From: Marinospirillum sp.
GTDB taxonomy: Bacteria > Pseudomonadota > Gammaproteobacteria > Pseudomonadales > Halomonadaceae
Reading direction: 5' to 3'
Assembly (NCBI GenBank): GCA_007119985.1
Contig: SKOQ01000180.1
Span: forward strand, 1 to 23,679
DNA length: 23,679 nt
A program made the translations under genes and the position numbers. Position 1 is the stretch's first letter. Every line of letters starts with the position of its first letter. This document shows positions 7,476 to 15,625 of this stretch, one piece after another. Under the pieces are notes generated by a model. The model had not been told where the DNA came from, made no database searches, and saw nothing but the letters and a program-made list of their open reading frames with translations.

Positions 7476-8539
7476 CCAGTTACTTCCACCAAGCGCGGAT
7501 TTTGATGATCGATGACGAGCCGGTGAACCTGAAGCTTTTACAAAAGATGTTGAGCGCGCAAGGTTATCAATCCCTGATCTCGATCACCGATCCACGCCAG
7601 GTGTTAGAGGCTTATCAAGCTGAACGGCCCAGTCTGATTTTACTGGATATCAATATGCCGCATCTGGATGGTTTTCAGGTGATGGAACAGCTCAAGGCTT
7701 TGGAGGATCCTCTGCTGCCCCCAATCGTGATTCTGACCGCACAACATAGTCAGGATTATCTTTTGCGGGCCCTCTCTCTTGGCGCACGGGATTTTTTGAC
7801 CAAACCCTTTGATCGCACTGAGCTTTTGATGCGGGTGCGTAACCAGCTTGAAGTCCATCAGGCACAATTGCTGCTCCATGACCAGAAGCGCTATCTAGAG
7901 CAAGAGGTCAAAAGGCGCACAGCGGAGCTTCACCAAACGCGCAAAGAAGTCATTCGACGCTTAGGCCGCGCCGCTGAATTTCGTGATAATGAGACGGGCT
8001 TTCATATTGTGCGCATGAGCAAATACTCTGCCATTCTGGCGCAGAGCCTTGGCTGGAATGCTGAAGAGTGTGACCTGCTGCTGAATGCCAGCCCAATGCA
8101 TGATATCGGCAAAATTGGTATTCCTGATCATATTCTGCAAAAACCTGGAAAGCTGACAACTGAAGAATGGCAGATCATGCAACAGCATGCTGAAATCGGT
8201 GCGACGCTACTGGCCGATGACCCCTCTTCTTTATTTCAACTCGCACAAGAAGTGGCGGCCACACACCATGAAAAATTCAATGGTCAGGGCTATCCCAAAG
8301 GACTCAAGGGGGAAGAGATACCTTTATCAGGACGCATTGTGGCTGTTGCTGATGTCTTTGATGCCTTGACCTCAACCCGTCCCTATAAAAAAGCCTGGTC
8401 GAATGAGAAGGCCATTGCGCTGATTCAAAATGAAGCCGGTGCTCACTTCGACCCTGAAGTGGTCAAGCACTTTATGCACTGCTTACCCGAGATCCTGGCT
8501 GTCCAAGCACAGTATCAAGAAACAGCTTCTGCCTTGTGA
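7466..8539 (+). CDS. Response regulator with HD-GYP domain, predicted cyclic-di-GMP phosphodiesterase
   Basis: 357 residues of RpfG type. The receiver (about 10-128) has acidic residues D16/D17 (MIDDE), phospho-acceptor Asp61 (LLDINMPHLDG) and a TKP lysine. A coiled-coil-like linker rich in charged residues (about 135-165) leads to the HD-GYP domain (about 165-345). All key motifs are intact: His212-Asp213 in HDIGKIG, His267-His268 in HHEKFNG, and Gly275-Tyr276-Pro277. HD-GYP enzymes degrade cyclic-di-GMP, so phosphorylation of this protein would be expected to alter the motile-to-sessile switch. GGGAGG lies just before the ATG, and the start overlaps the end of the hybrid kinase. That kinase is therefore the most likely phospho-donor, directly or through the Hpt protein (inference). 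The last 25 bases overlap the convergent OmpR-type gene. Confidence 0.93.
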   Translation: MPLTSYFHQARILMIDDEPVNLKLLQKMLSAQGYQSLISITDPRQVLEAYQAERPSLILLDINMPHLDGFQVMEQLKALEDPLLPPIVILTAQHSQDYLLRALSLGARDFLTKPFDRTELLMRVRNQLEVHQAQLLLHDQKRYLEQEVKRRTAELHQTRKEVIRRLGRAAEFRDNETGFHIVRMSKYSAILAQSLGWNAEECDLLLNASPMHDIGKIGIPDHILQKPGKLTTEEWQIMQQHAEIGATLLADDPSSLFQLAQEVAATHHEKFNGQGYPKGLKGEEIPLSGRIVAVADVFDALTSTRPYKKAWSNEKAIALIQNEAGAHFDPEVVKHFMHCLPEILAVQAQYQETASAL

Positions 8540-9222
8540 TAAAAAACAAAACGATAGCCTTGAGCATAGTGATTGACGACATCTCCTAAAGGTGGCGTCA
8601 TCAAAGAGAGCTTTTTGCGTAAGCGACTAATAGCCAAATCCAGCGCACGACCTTGATGCGCTTTTTCGCTATCGCCCCATAGGCTATCGGCGAGGTCTTC
8701 ACGACTGAAAAGACAATCTGAGGAATGCAAAAAAAGTTGCATCAAACGGCATTCGGAGGCGGTAAGCTTCACATCTTGTCCGCGAAAGTTCAGCGTCAGC
8801 GTGGCGACATCTAAGCTCATCTCTGTATGAGGTGCCTGTAGATCAACCGGCTGATGGCGACGCATCACCGCATAGACTCGCGCCAGGAGCACCGTTTTGC
8901 TTAAGGGCTTGGAAATAAAATCATCCGCACCTGAGTGCAAAGCCTGCGCCAGCTCGTTTTCATGCTGAAGTCGGGTCATAAAAATAATCGGTGGGCGCTG
9001 TACTTGTTGCGCTAAGAGCTGAACCAGCTCTAGACCGCTCATACCAGGTAAAAACCAATCTACAAGGATCAGATCAAAACTCTGGCCTTTTTCTTGGGCC
9101 GCCATGAATAACTCGGCAGACACAAACAAACTGGCCTGATAACCTAAAGACTTGATCCAACTGGCGACCAACCTAGCTTGATCAAGATCATCTTCAACAA
9201 TCGCAGCACACAGCATATCCAT
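8515..9222 (-). CDS. OmpR/PhoB-family response regulator
   Basis: 235 residues. The receiver (about 4-120) has the acidic cluster E10/D11/D12, phospho-acceptor Asp55 (LILVDWFLPGMSG) and Lys105 (FISKPL). The C-terminal winged-helix DNA-binding domain (about 130-230) has LTASECRLMQLFL, the recognition-helix region ALDLAISRLRKKL and the terminal hairpin YAQGYRF. It is a DNA-binding transcription factor, cytoplasmic and likely dimeric when phosphorylated. No dedicated kinase gene is adjacent in tandem; the hybrid kinase/Hpt pair is the nearest source of phosphate (inference). AAGGA lies just before the ATG at 9222. The gene runs against the HD-GYP gene, overlapping it tail to tail by 25 bases, and diverges from the Hpt gene. 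Confidence 0.9.
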   Translation of the reverse strand: MDMLCAAIVEDDLDQARLVASWIKSLGYQASLFVSAELFMAAQEKGQSFDLILVDWFLPGMSGLELVQLLAQQVQRPPIIFMTRLQHENELAQALHSGADDFISKPLSKTVLLARVYAVMRRHQPVDLQAPHTEMSLDVATLTLNFRGQDVKLTASECRLMQLFLHSSDCLFSREDLADSLWGDSEKAHQGRALDLAISRLRKKLSLMTPPLGDVVNHYAQGYRFVFYHKAEAVS

Positions 9223-9238
9223 GCATCCTTAGAAATCA

Positions 9239-9278
9239 GGCAATAAAAATCCTTGTATTCTATCAGGTTTTTATTACC
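9239..9278. promoter_or_regulatory. Inverted repeat in the promoter gap between regulator and Hpt genes
   Basis: AATAAAAA (9242-9249) and TTTTTATT (9268-9275) are exact reverse complements, extended by GG/CC after one mismatch, with an 18-bp spacer. It sits in the 104-bp gap between two divergent genes, where both promoters must lie. It could be an operator for autoregulation by the OmpR-type protein. AT-rich arms make chance occurrence plausible. Confidence 0.3.
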
Positions 9279-9326
9279 TCTACTGATCTAACTCGACTGA
9301 CAGCCAAGATTGAGCAACAGAAACCC

Positions 9327-9635
9327 ATGTACACAGATCCTGAATTTCTTATGCTTCAAAAAATGATGCTCGATCGACTCCCAGAGCGCCAACAGCAGAT
9401 AGAGCAGGCTTGGCAAAACTGGCAAAACCAGCCCAACCAAGCAACAACACATGATCAGCTCGCCTCTTATATCCACCAGCTTGCCGGCGCAGCAGGCAGT
9501 TACCAATTAGACAGCTTGTACCAAGCCGCTAAAAAATGTGAGGATCTCCTTAAAAATAGCAGCGCTAAGGAGTCTGTCCACCTCGCTTATGCAGCGCTGA
9601 TCGCTGAGCTAGAAGCACTGCGCTCAACCCCATAG
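9327..9635 (+). CDS. Stand-alone Hpt (histidine phosphotransfer) domain protein
   Basis: 102 residues, the size of a single Hpt four-helix bundle. The phosphotransfer motif HQLAGAAGSY places the active histidine at residue 50, and QAAKKCEDLL follows as expected for the next helix. It has no kinase or receiver part, so it should shuttle phosphate between a hybrid kinase receiver and response regulators. The hybrid kinase at 4692 lacks an Hpt, and three response regulators are within 8 kb. The ribosome-binding site is poor (no clear GGAG before the ATG at 9327), suggesting low expression or a different start. The last 12 bases overlap the convergent exonuclease gene. Confidence 0.85.
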   Translation: MYTDPEFLMLQKMMLDRLPERQQQIEQAWQNWQNQPNQATTHDQLASYIHQLAGAAGSYQLDSLYQAAKKCEDLLKNSSAKESVHLAYAALIAELEALRSTP

Positions 9636-10370
9636 CGCACTCACTGGTGTATCAGCATCCAGATGATGGGCGATCTGCGCCTGAAAAAGCTCTGCCGTGG
9701 CCAGCGCATCAGTAAGCGCATGGTGGGCGCGATAACGCGGCAAGCCATAGCGCGCACGGCTATCGGCTAACCGAATCGAGACAGGTTGAGATCGCCACCA
9801 ACGCGACCACCAACGCTGAGGCGGCCGATGCCAGCGGGCTTCGAGCTCCATCGTATCAATCATCGGAAACAGCAGCGTTTCCTGAATTCTCGCCTTGAGT
9901 GCCTCAGCCAAAAAGGGGCGTTCAATCCCACGATGATGCACCACCACGAGGTGTCCCGCACAGGCTTGCAGCACATCCTCTAAAATTCGATCTAAATCCG
10001 GCGCTTGTTGCACATCGGCATGCGTAATGCCATGCAACACCACCGATTCAGGGTTCAGATCGCTCAGGGGTTTGACGATCCAGTGCCGAGCCTGTGCACA
10101 GAAAATACGCTGCGTATGAAAAGGAATCAGCCCGATACTGACAATACTATGCTTGCGTGGATGCATACCTGTGGTTTCAAAATCAAGCGCCAATAAAGGC
10201 ACTTGATGAATGGGCGTATCTGCTGCTACCACACCCGCCTGATAAAAAGCGCGCAAACGTGGATCGCGTGCTTCTTGTGCAGCCTGCTGATAAAAAGCCG
10301 GCCAATCTTGGGGCACATCAAGCGTACTCGCTTGAGGGTCTCGTAATTTCTGCGGATCAAGATAAAACAT
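9624..10370 (-). CDS. DnaQ-like (DEDDh) 3'-5' exonuclease family protein
   Basis: 248 residues. Exo I is LLALDFETTGMHP (Asp and Glu of the DE pair). Exo III is HHALTDALATAE (His plus Asp four residues later). The likely Exo II region reads VVVHHRGIERPFL, with Glu where DnaQ-type enzymes usually have Asp. The fold is that of proofreading and RNase T-type nucleases; the physiological substrate is unknown. The start ATG at 10370 is 15 bases after the end of the DUF294 gene, whose TGA stop overlaps the GAGGAG ribosome-binding site, so the two are translationally linked. From memory, the same pairing of a DUF294 protein with this exonuclease occurs in pseudomonads. Confidence 0.85.
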   Translation of the reverse strand: MFYLDPQKLRDPQASTLDVPQDWPAFYQQAAQEARDPRLRAFYQAGVVAADTPIHQVPLLALDFETTGMHPRKHSIVSIGLIPFHTQRIFCAQARHWIVKPLSDLNPESVVLHGITHADVQQAPDLDRILEDVLQACAGHLVVVHHRGIERPFLAEALKARIQETLLFPMIDTMELEARWHRPPQRWWSRWWRSQPVSIRLADSRARYGLPRYRAHHALTDALATAELFQAQIAHHLDADTPVSALWG

Positions 10371-10385
10371 CGCGGGCTTGTCTCC

Positions 10386-12236
10386 TCATAGTGGATAACG
10401 GTACTTGAGGAACTTCTGTGCATGGCTCAAGATCTGGAACGCATCCTTGAGGTTCTTGCGCTCAAAGTCAGAAAGGTTTTCTGGCGCGACATTATTATCT
10501 GGCTCCTGTCCTTCTTCGAGCGCCAGAGCCTGATGGCGTATTCTGACCATCGCAATCAACTCCAAGGCATCACGCAAGTCAGGACCACGACCCGGTGGCA
10601 GAATATTGGCCTTGATCACATCCTGTAAGCGATCAAAGGAGTTTTGCGCCGTAGAGCCCACCGCCAAAGCATGCACACGTATGACATCCGCGACAGGCGC
10701 TGTCCCGCGGCGCTTCATATTGATTGAATGGCGCTGCTTGCCATCCTTCTCCATCACAAAATCCTTGAAAAAACCCAGGGGAGGCGTGCGATTCAAGGCA
10801 TTACGCGCCATACAGGCAAGAAAGCGCGGATGGCGCTGAGTCAGGCGCAGAATCTTGGTTTTGAGCTGATCGGCCCATTCCACCTGCCCCCAGACACCAT
10901 CGAGATCAAAAAAGATCGAGCTGTGCAGGAGTGCTTCAGGCGAGGGATGGGTAATCCAGCGAGTGAAATACTCTTCCCAAACGCGAATCGGCTGCCGCCA
11001 AGTGGGATTGGTGGCCATAATGCCGCCAGTGCAATAACTATAACCACAGGCATCCAAGCCATCGGTGACAAACTTGGCTAAAGCGGCAAAGTAGGCATCA
11101 TGCTGCCCCGGATCAAAGCGGTTATCCAGCAATAGCGCATTATCCTGATCGGTGACGATGGATTGCTCATCTCGCGCCATCGAACCTAGCGCCAAGAAGC
11201 AATAAGGCACAGGAGGTGGACCCAATTCCTGTTCTGCTAGTTCTAAGAGGCGCTGCTTAAAACTGCGTCCAATCACTGCCATCGCAGAGCCGATCATCTG
11301 CGAGTTGGCATCTTCATTCACCATGCGCACAAAGCTGGCTTGGACATCGGCTTTCAAGCTCGCCAGTTCTTCAACGCTCTGCTGCCGAAAGATGCTACTC
11401 ACCACAAAGAGGCTATTTTTGGTTTCATAGCGGATTAAATCAGCCAAGGCAATCACGCCCACGACCTTGCCATGACGCATCACCGGCAGGTGATGACGGT
11501 TGTGGCGCAGCATTTCCAGCATGGCCTCAAAGACAAACTGACGCGCATCAATGGTGATTAAATTTTGTGACATGATCTTCGCGACAGGCACATCATAAGA
11601 CAAGCCTTCAGCAATCAGCCGGTTGCGCAAATCCTTATCGGTGATAATTCCCACGACCTGCTCAACCCCTTCGGCGGTAATCAGCAGCGAAGAAACCCGC
11701 TCATCGCGCATCATCTGCGCCGCCTGCTGCACACTGGCCTGTTGATCGAGCATGACCGGCTCACGGCTAATCAGCCTGACCACGCGCGAAGTCATCAACT
11801 GATTAGCATCCTCGCGGCGAGAAACCGCCTGACGCAGGCGAGTGCGATCTTCCACCTCGACTCCATCGGCAAAAAGCTCATACTGCTCAAAAAGCTGTGC
11901 AAACAAAGGCTCAGGAATCAAATAGACCAGCGTATCTTCCAGCGCTTGCACCGGGAAGCGCACCTTGCGATGGCGCAGCAGACCAAACTCACCAAAGAAA
12001 CCACCTTCGCTCAGACGGTTATATAAATCTCCATTACGGCGAAAGACTTCCACCGCACCAGAGCGCACCACATAAAGCGCATCAATTTCTTGGTTGAAGG
12101 TGAGAATCTGCGCGCCTTCTTTAAAGTAGGCAATCTCCACCTGCGCAGCGATCTGACCCAGCACTTCTTCAGGCAGGACATTAAACGGCGCATGGGCACG
12201 TAAAAAATCGACAATTTCTAAGTGTTCTACTTCCAT
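10386..12236 (-). CDS. cNMP-binding / twin CBS / DUF294 nucleotidyltransferase-like signalling protein
   Basis: 616 residues, cytoplasmic. The N-terminal cyclic-nucleotide-binding-type domain (about 10-130) includes EGGFFGEFGLLRHRKVRF. Two CBS motifs (about 150-275) contain VVGIITDKDLRNRL and VVGVIALADLIRY. A DUF294 nucleotidyltransferase-like domain (about 320-450) has GSMARDEQSIVTDQDNALL, with the GS and paired acidic residues of that superfamily. The helical DUF294 C-terminal domain (about 470-610) follows. Such proteins are thought to sense nucleotides and regulate a partner; the modified target is not known. AGGTGAGG precedes the ATG. It forms a two-gene operon with the exonuclease downstream and lies 97 bp from the end of the BCCT transporter gene, separated by a hairpin. 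Confidence 0.9.
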   Translation of the reverse strand: MEVEHLEIVDFLRAHAPFNVLPEEVLGQIAAQVEIAYFKEGAQILTFNQEIDALYVVRSGAVEVFRRNGDLYNRLSEGGFFGEFGLLRHRKVRFPVQALEDTLVYLIPEPLFAQLFEQYELFADGVEVEDRTRLRQAVSRREDANQLMTSRVVRLISREPVMLDQQASVQQAAQMMRDERVSSLLITAEGVEQVVGIITDKDLRNRLIAEGLSYDVPVAKIMSQNLITIDARQFVFEAMLEMLRHNRHHLPVMRHGKVVGVIALADLIRYETKNSLFVVSSIFRQQSVEELASLKADVQASFVRMVNEDANSQMIGSAMAVIGRSFKQRLLELAEQELGPPPVPYCFLALGSMARDEQSIVTDQDNALLLDNRFDPGQHDAYFAALAKFVTDGLDACGYSYCTGGIMATNPTWRQPIRVWEEYFTRWITHPSPEALLHSSIFFDLDGVWGQVEWADQLKTKILRLTQRHPRFLACMARNALNRTPPLGFFKDFVMEKDGKQRHSINMKRRGTAPVADVIRVHALAVGSTAQNSFDRLQDVIKANILPPGRGPDLRDALELIAMVRIRHQALALEEGQEPDNNVAPENLSDFERKNLKDAFQILSHAQKFLKYRYPL

Positions 12237-12276
12237 GCCTCACCTCGGTTCACCTGTGAATCAAAAGCGCCCATAC

Positions 12277-12308
12277 AACAAAGCGGAGCCTGGGCTCCGC
12301 CTTGTTTT
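12277..12308 (-). terminator. Strong GC hairpin after the BCCT gene
   Basis: GCGGAGCC (12283-12290) pairs with GGCTCCGC (12293-12300). After one mismatch, AACAA (12277-12281) pairs with TTGTT (12302-12306). It lies 26 bp past the BCCT stop codon. The U-rich tail on the minus strand is interrupted (TTTGTTG), so termination there may be partial. Confidence 0.55.
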
Positions 12309-12333
12309 CATCTTGTTATCCCCGCTGTTGCAC

Positions 12334-13992
12334 TTAGACGGAACGGGGCTCACTGGCAAGGCCCTTCACTAGAGCCACACAAGACATCAGCAGCACCAGC
12401 GTGAACGGAAACCCAGTGGATACGGCCATCGCCTGCAAAGCCACCAGGCCGCCACCCAGAATCAACGCAATCGCGACCAGGCCTTCAAAGGTACACCAGA
12501 AGACGCGCTGAGGTGTAGGCGCATTCACCTTGCCGCCAGCGGCAATGGTATCAATCACTAAAGAGCCTGAATCAGACGAGGTGATAAAGAAGACCACCAC
12601 CAAAATAATGGCGATAAAAGAAGTCACCTGCGCCCAAGGCAGCACGTCGAGCATAGTAAAGAGCTGCAAGGGCAAGGCCACCGAAGCCGCATCTTGGAAA
12701 CCCGCTAGGTGTTGCGAAATAGCCGCTGTGCCAAAAACGGTCATCCACAAAACACAGGCTAATGAAGGAATCAGCAGCACAGCAATCAAGAATTCACGCA
12801 CAGTACGCCCACGCGAGACACGCGCAATAAACATCCCCACAAAAGGCGACCAGGAGATCCACCAAGCCCAGTAGAAGGCCGTCCAGCCTTGAGAGAAGTT
12901 CACATCCTCGCGCCCGACTGGGTTCGCTAATGCGGGCAGGTATTGCAGATAGGCGAGCAGGTTATCGAAGAAGCCAGTCACGATGGCCAGGGTGGGGCCA
13001 ACAATAATCACAAACAGCATCAGCAAAGCGGCCAGCACCATATTGATCTCAGACAGGCGCTTCACACCCGCTTCAAGACCCGCCATCACCGAAACCAAAG
13101 CAATTAAGGTGATACCAATGACAAGCAAGACTTCAGTGGTATTCCCCTCAGGAACACCAAAAAGATAATGCAAACCCGCGGCAGCTTGCGAAGCACCCAA
13201 ACCTAAGGAGGTGGCCAAACCGAAGAGTGTTGCCAATACCGCCAGAATATCGATCACATGCCCAGGCCAACCCCACACACGTTCACCGAGCAGCGGGTAA
13301 AAGACGGAACGGATCGTCAGTGGCAAGCCCTTGTTGAATGAAAAGAGCGCCAAACCCAACGCCAGCACAGCATAGATGGCCCAAGGGTGCAAAGCCCAGT
13401 GATAAATCGTGGCGGCCATGCCCAAACGGGCCGCCAGCTCGGCATCACCACCTGCCGCACCCAGTGGAGCCCAATCGGTGCGCACACCATTTTCAATACT
13501 GGTTCCACCAAAGGCCGTCGAAAAATGCGATAAGGGCTCGGAGACACCATAGAACATCAGACCAATGCCCATCCCTGCCGCAAATAGCATCGAGAACCAG
13601 CCTAGATAGCTAAAATCAGGTGTCGCTTCGGTGCCACCTAGGCGCACACGACCGAGGGGTGAGAAAATCAAGTAGATACATAAAAGGACAAAGACGTTGG
13701 CTGCACTGATAAAAAACCAATCCAGACTGGACGTCAGCCAGCCGCGCAGATCACCAAATAAAGGGGCGACCTGCTGTTGAAAGATCAAGGTGATCAGCAC
13801 AAAGGCAATGACCGCCAAACCTGAAATGGCAAACACGCGGTTATGGATATCGAGGCCAAAGGGCCCAACTTGAACTGCGATATTGTCCTGTCCAATCTGG
13901 TAGTCCGTATCGATGGGGTTCACCTTCCCATCAGGTACCATTGGATCCTTGTCAGCCTCTGAGGAGGGCTTCTGATCGTCTATCATCGTCAA
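12334..13992 (-). CDS. BCCT family transporter (betaine/carnitine/choline type)
   Basis: 552 residues with about twelve hydrophobic segments, an inner-membrane secondary transporter. A roughly 50-residue polar N-terminal tail precedes the first segment. Family hallmarks include GMGIGLMFYGVSEP and the Trp-rich stretch FYWAWWISWSPFVGMF, followed by IARVSRGRTVREF. These are the regions that bind trimethylammonium substrates in BetP and CaiT. Sodium- or proton-coupled uptake of glycine betaine or choline during osmotic stress is the usual role. The C-terminal tail is short, so the long osmosensing extension seen in BetP is absent. TTG at 13992 has GGAG 5 bases upstream and is my preferred start; ATG two codons later is the alternative. 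The next gene cluster is an osmolyte-type ABC importer. Confidence 0.93.
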   Translation of the reverse strand: MTMIDDQKPSSEADKDPMVPDGKVNPIDTDYQIGQDNIAVQVGPFGLDIHNRVFAISGLAVIAFVLITLIFQQQVAPLFGDLRGWLTSSLDWFFISAANVFVLLCIYLIFSPLGRVRLGGTEATPDFSYLGWFSMLFAAGMGIGLMFYGVSEPLSHFSTAFGGTSIENGVRTDWAPLGAAGGDAELAARLGMAATIYHWALHPWAIYAVLALGLALFSFNKGLPLTIRSVFYPLLGERVWGWPGHVIDILAVLATLFGLATSLGLGASQAAAGLHYLFGVPEGNTTEVLLVIGITLIALVSVMAGLEAGVKRLSEINMVLAALLMLFVIIVGPTLAIVTGFFDNLLAYLQYLPALANPVGREDVNFSQGWTAFYWAWWISWSPFVGMFIARVSRGRTVREFLIAVLLIPSLACVLWMTVFGTAAISQHLAGFQDAASVALPLQLFTMLDVLPWAQVTSFIAIILVVVFFITSSDSGSLVIDTIAAGGKVNAPTPQRVFWCTFEGLVAIALILGGGLVALQAMAVSTGFPFTLVLLMSCVALVKGLASEPRSV

Positions 13993-14101
13993 ATAGGCTC
14001 CATTCTTAGCTTAAAAAACATTATTTTGTTGATATGTCTTTTTTACCCTACAGCATTCGCCTTCTCTTCGCCAGTATCCAACGCCTGACAGTTTGAGCCA
14101 C

Positions 14102-15625
14102 TTAAAGACGGGTTGAAGGTGCCCCTCGTAGATGAGCGGGAATCCAGCGACGCTCTGCAAGATGAAACAGCAACTCGGTTATAATGGCGAGCAGAGCAGC
14201 AGGAATCGCGCCATACAGAATCAGTGTATGATCATTCAACGCCAACCCAGTCACGATCGGCTCACCCAATCCCCCAGCACCAATAAAGGCAGCCAGCGTG
14301 GCTGTGCCAATATTAATAATCGCAGCTGTTTTGATCCCCACCAGAAGATTAGGCGCGGCCAAGGGCAACAAGACATGACGCAACTGCTCTGAGCGAGTCA
14401 TCCCCATACCCAGACTGACTTGGACCAGCAAAGGATTGACTGTCAGTAAGGCTGTGATCGCAGCGCGCACAATCGGTAGCAAGGAATAGAGAAACAAAGC
14501 CACAATCGCGGGTAAAAAACCGATCCCCAACAAGGGGATCATCAGCGCCAGCAAAGCGATAGAAGGAATAGTTTGTAACAAGCCAGCCGTATAGAGCACG
14601 CCCTGCGCTAAACGGGGTGAGCGATAAACCAGCACCGCCAGTGGCAAGCCCACCACACAGGCCAAAAATAGCGCTAAAAAAGTCAGCTGAATATGCTCAA
14701 GTAAATTTTGACCCAGCTTATCCCACTTGCGCCCACTGACTTGGCGTTGATCCGCTTCAATCCAGCCTTCTTCCACAAGAAAATCATGCGCCACCTGGGC
14801 AAAGCTCCCCTCTTGCTGTGCAACACGGGCATTCAGTGCCTGCATTCGCTCTTCATTCAGCCGTCCTGCCAAAGCGCTTAAGCTGATTTGCGCCGCCAAA
14901 GGCAGATCCGCACGCACCAAGGGCAAAGCCAAGTACTGAGGAAAATAGACCAGATCATCTTCAAGCAGCCGCAGGTTCAGCCGCTGTAAATCGCCATCCG
15001 TCGAATAGGCATCAGTCAGTTGAATGCGCCCCGCCTGCACAGCTTCATAAGCCAGCCCGTGCTCAATACCACGGGGCGTCATCGGGAGCTGATAAGCCAA
15101 GCGCAAACCCGGCCAGCCATCTTGGCGCTGGATAAATTCATGCGACAAACCTAGACGTAAATCAGGATGGTCACGTAAATCACTGATGGTGACGATCTGG
15201 CGCGCTTCCGCCAAAGCTGTCTGCATCGCCAGGGCATAGGTATTATTAAAACCCAGTGCAGGTAAAGCCATTAAGCCTCGTTGCGCCAGCAGCGCATTGA
15301 GTTCGGCCAGCTCGGGCGTGCTCTCCATCCCCAGCAGGCTCAAGGCTAAGGTTCCCGTATACTCTGGATAAAGATCCACATCGCCATTCAATAAGGCCTG
15401 CCAAGCCACAGAGGTGCTGCCCAGCCCAAGTTGTCGCCTGACTTCAAAGCCATCCAACTCTAGCTTCTGAGCAAAGATCTCACCGAGCAAACGGCCTTCA
15501 CTATCCATCTTGGAACCAATGGTCACAAGCTGTGCCTGTGCCACTGAGACGCAGCCAATCAGCAGCCAGCCGAGGATGAACAACCGGCGCGACTGGGACA
15601 AGGCCTTGCATAGTGTTCCTAGCAT
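14102..15625 (-). CDS. Fused substrate-binding/permease protein of an OpuC/OsmF-type ABC importer
   Basis: 507 residues from the chosen start. A signal-like segment (about 12-31) ends in AQA; it also contains LIGC, a possible lipobox. The periplasmic binding domain (about 32-300) has IGSKMDSEGRLLGEI, LYPEYTGT and AYSTDGD, typical of betaine/choline-type OpuC or OsmF proteins. The permease part (about 310-500) has five to six hydrophobic segments and an EAA loop at GMGMTRSEQLRHVLLP. Fusions I recall (OpuABC, EgtU) have the permease first; here the binding domain comes first. The ATG at 15625 overlaps the ATPase stop as TGATG and has GGAGG 7 bases upstream, so the 36-codon upstream extension is rejected. 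The ligand (betaine, choline, ergothioneine or similar) cannot be decided. Confidence 0.88.
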   Translation of the reverse strand: MLGTLCKALSQSRRLFILGWLLIGCVSVAQAQLVTIGSKMDSEGRLLGEIFAQKLELDGFEVRRQLGLGSTSVAWQALLNGDVDLYPEYTGTLALSLLGMESTPELAELNALLAQRGLMALPALGFNNTYALAMQTALAEARQIVTISDLRDHPDLRLGLSHEFIQRQDGWPGLRLAYQLPMTPRGIEHGLAYEAVQAGRIQLTDAYSTDGDLQRLNLRLLEDDLVYFPQYLALPLVRADLPLAAQISLSALAGRLNEERMQALNARVAQQEGSFAQVAHDFLVEEGWIEADQRQVSGRKWDKLGQNLLEHIQLTFLALFLACVVGLPLAVLVYRSPRLAQGVLYTAGLLQTIPSIALLALMIPLLGIGFLPAIVALFLYSLLPIVRAAITALLTVNPLLVQVSLGMGMTRSEQLRHVLLPLAAPNLLVGIKTAAIINIGTATLAAFIGAGGLGEPIVTGLALNDHTLILYGAIPAALLAIITELLFHLAERRWIPAHLRGAPSTRL

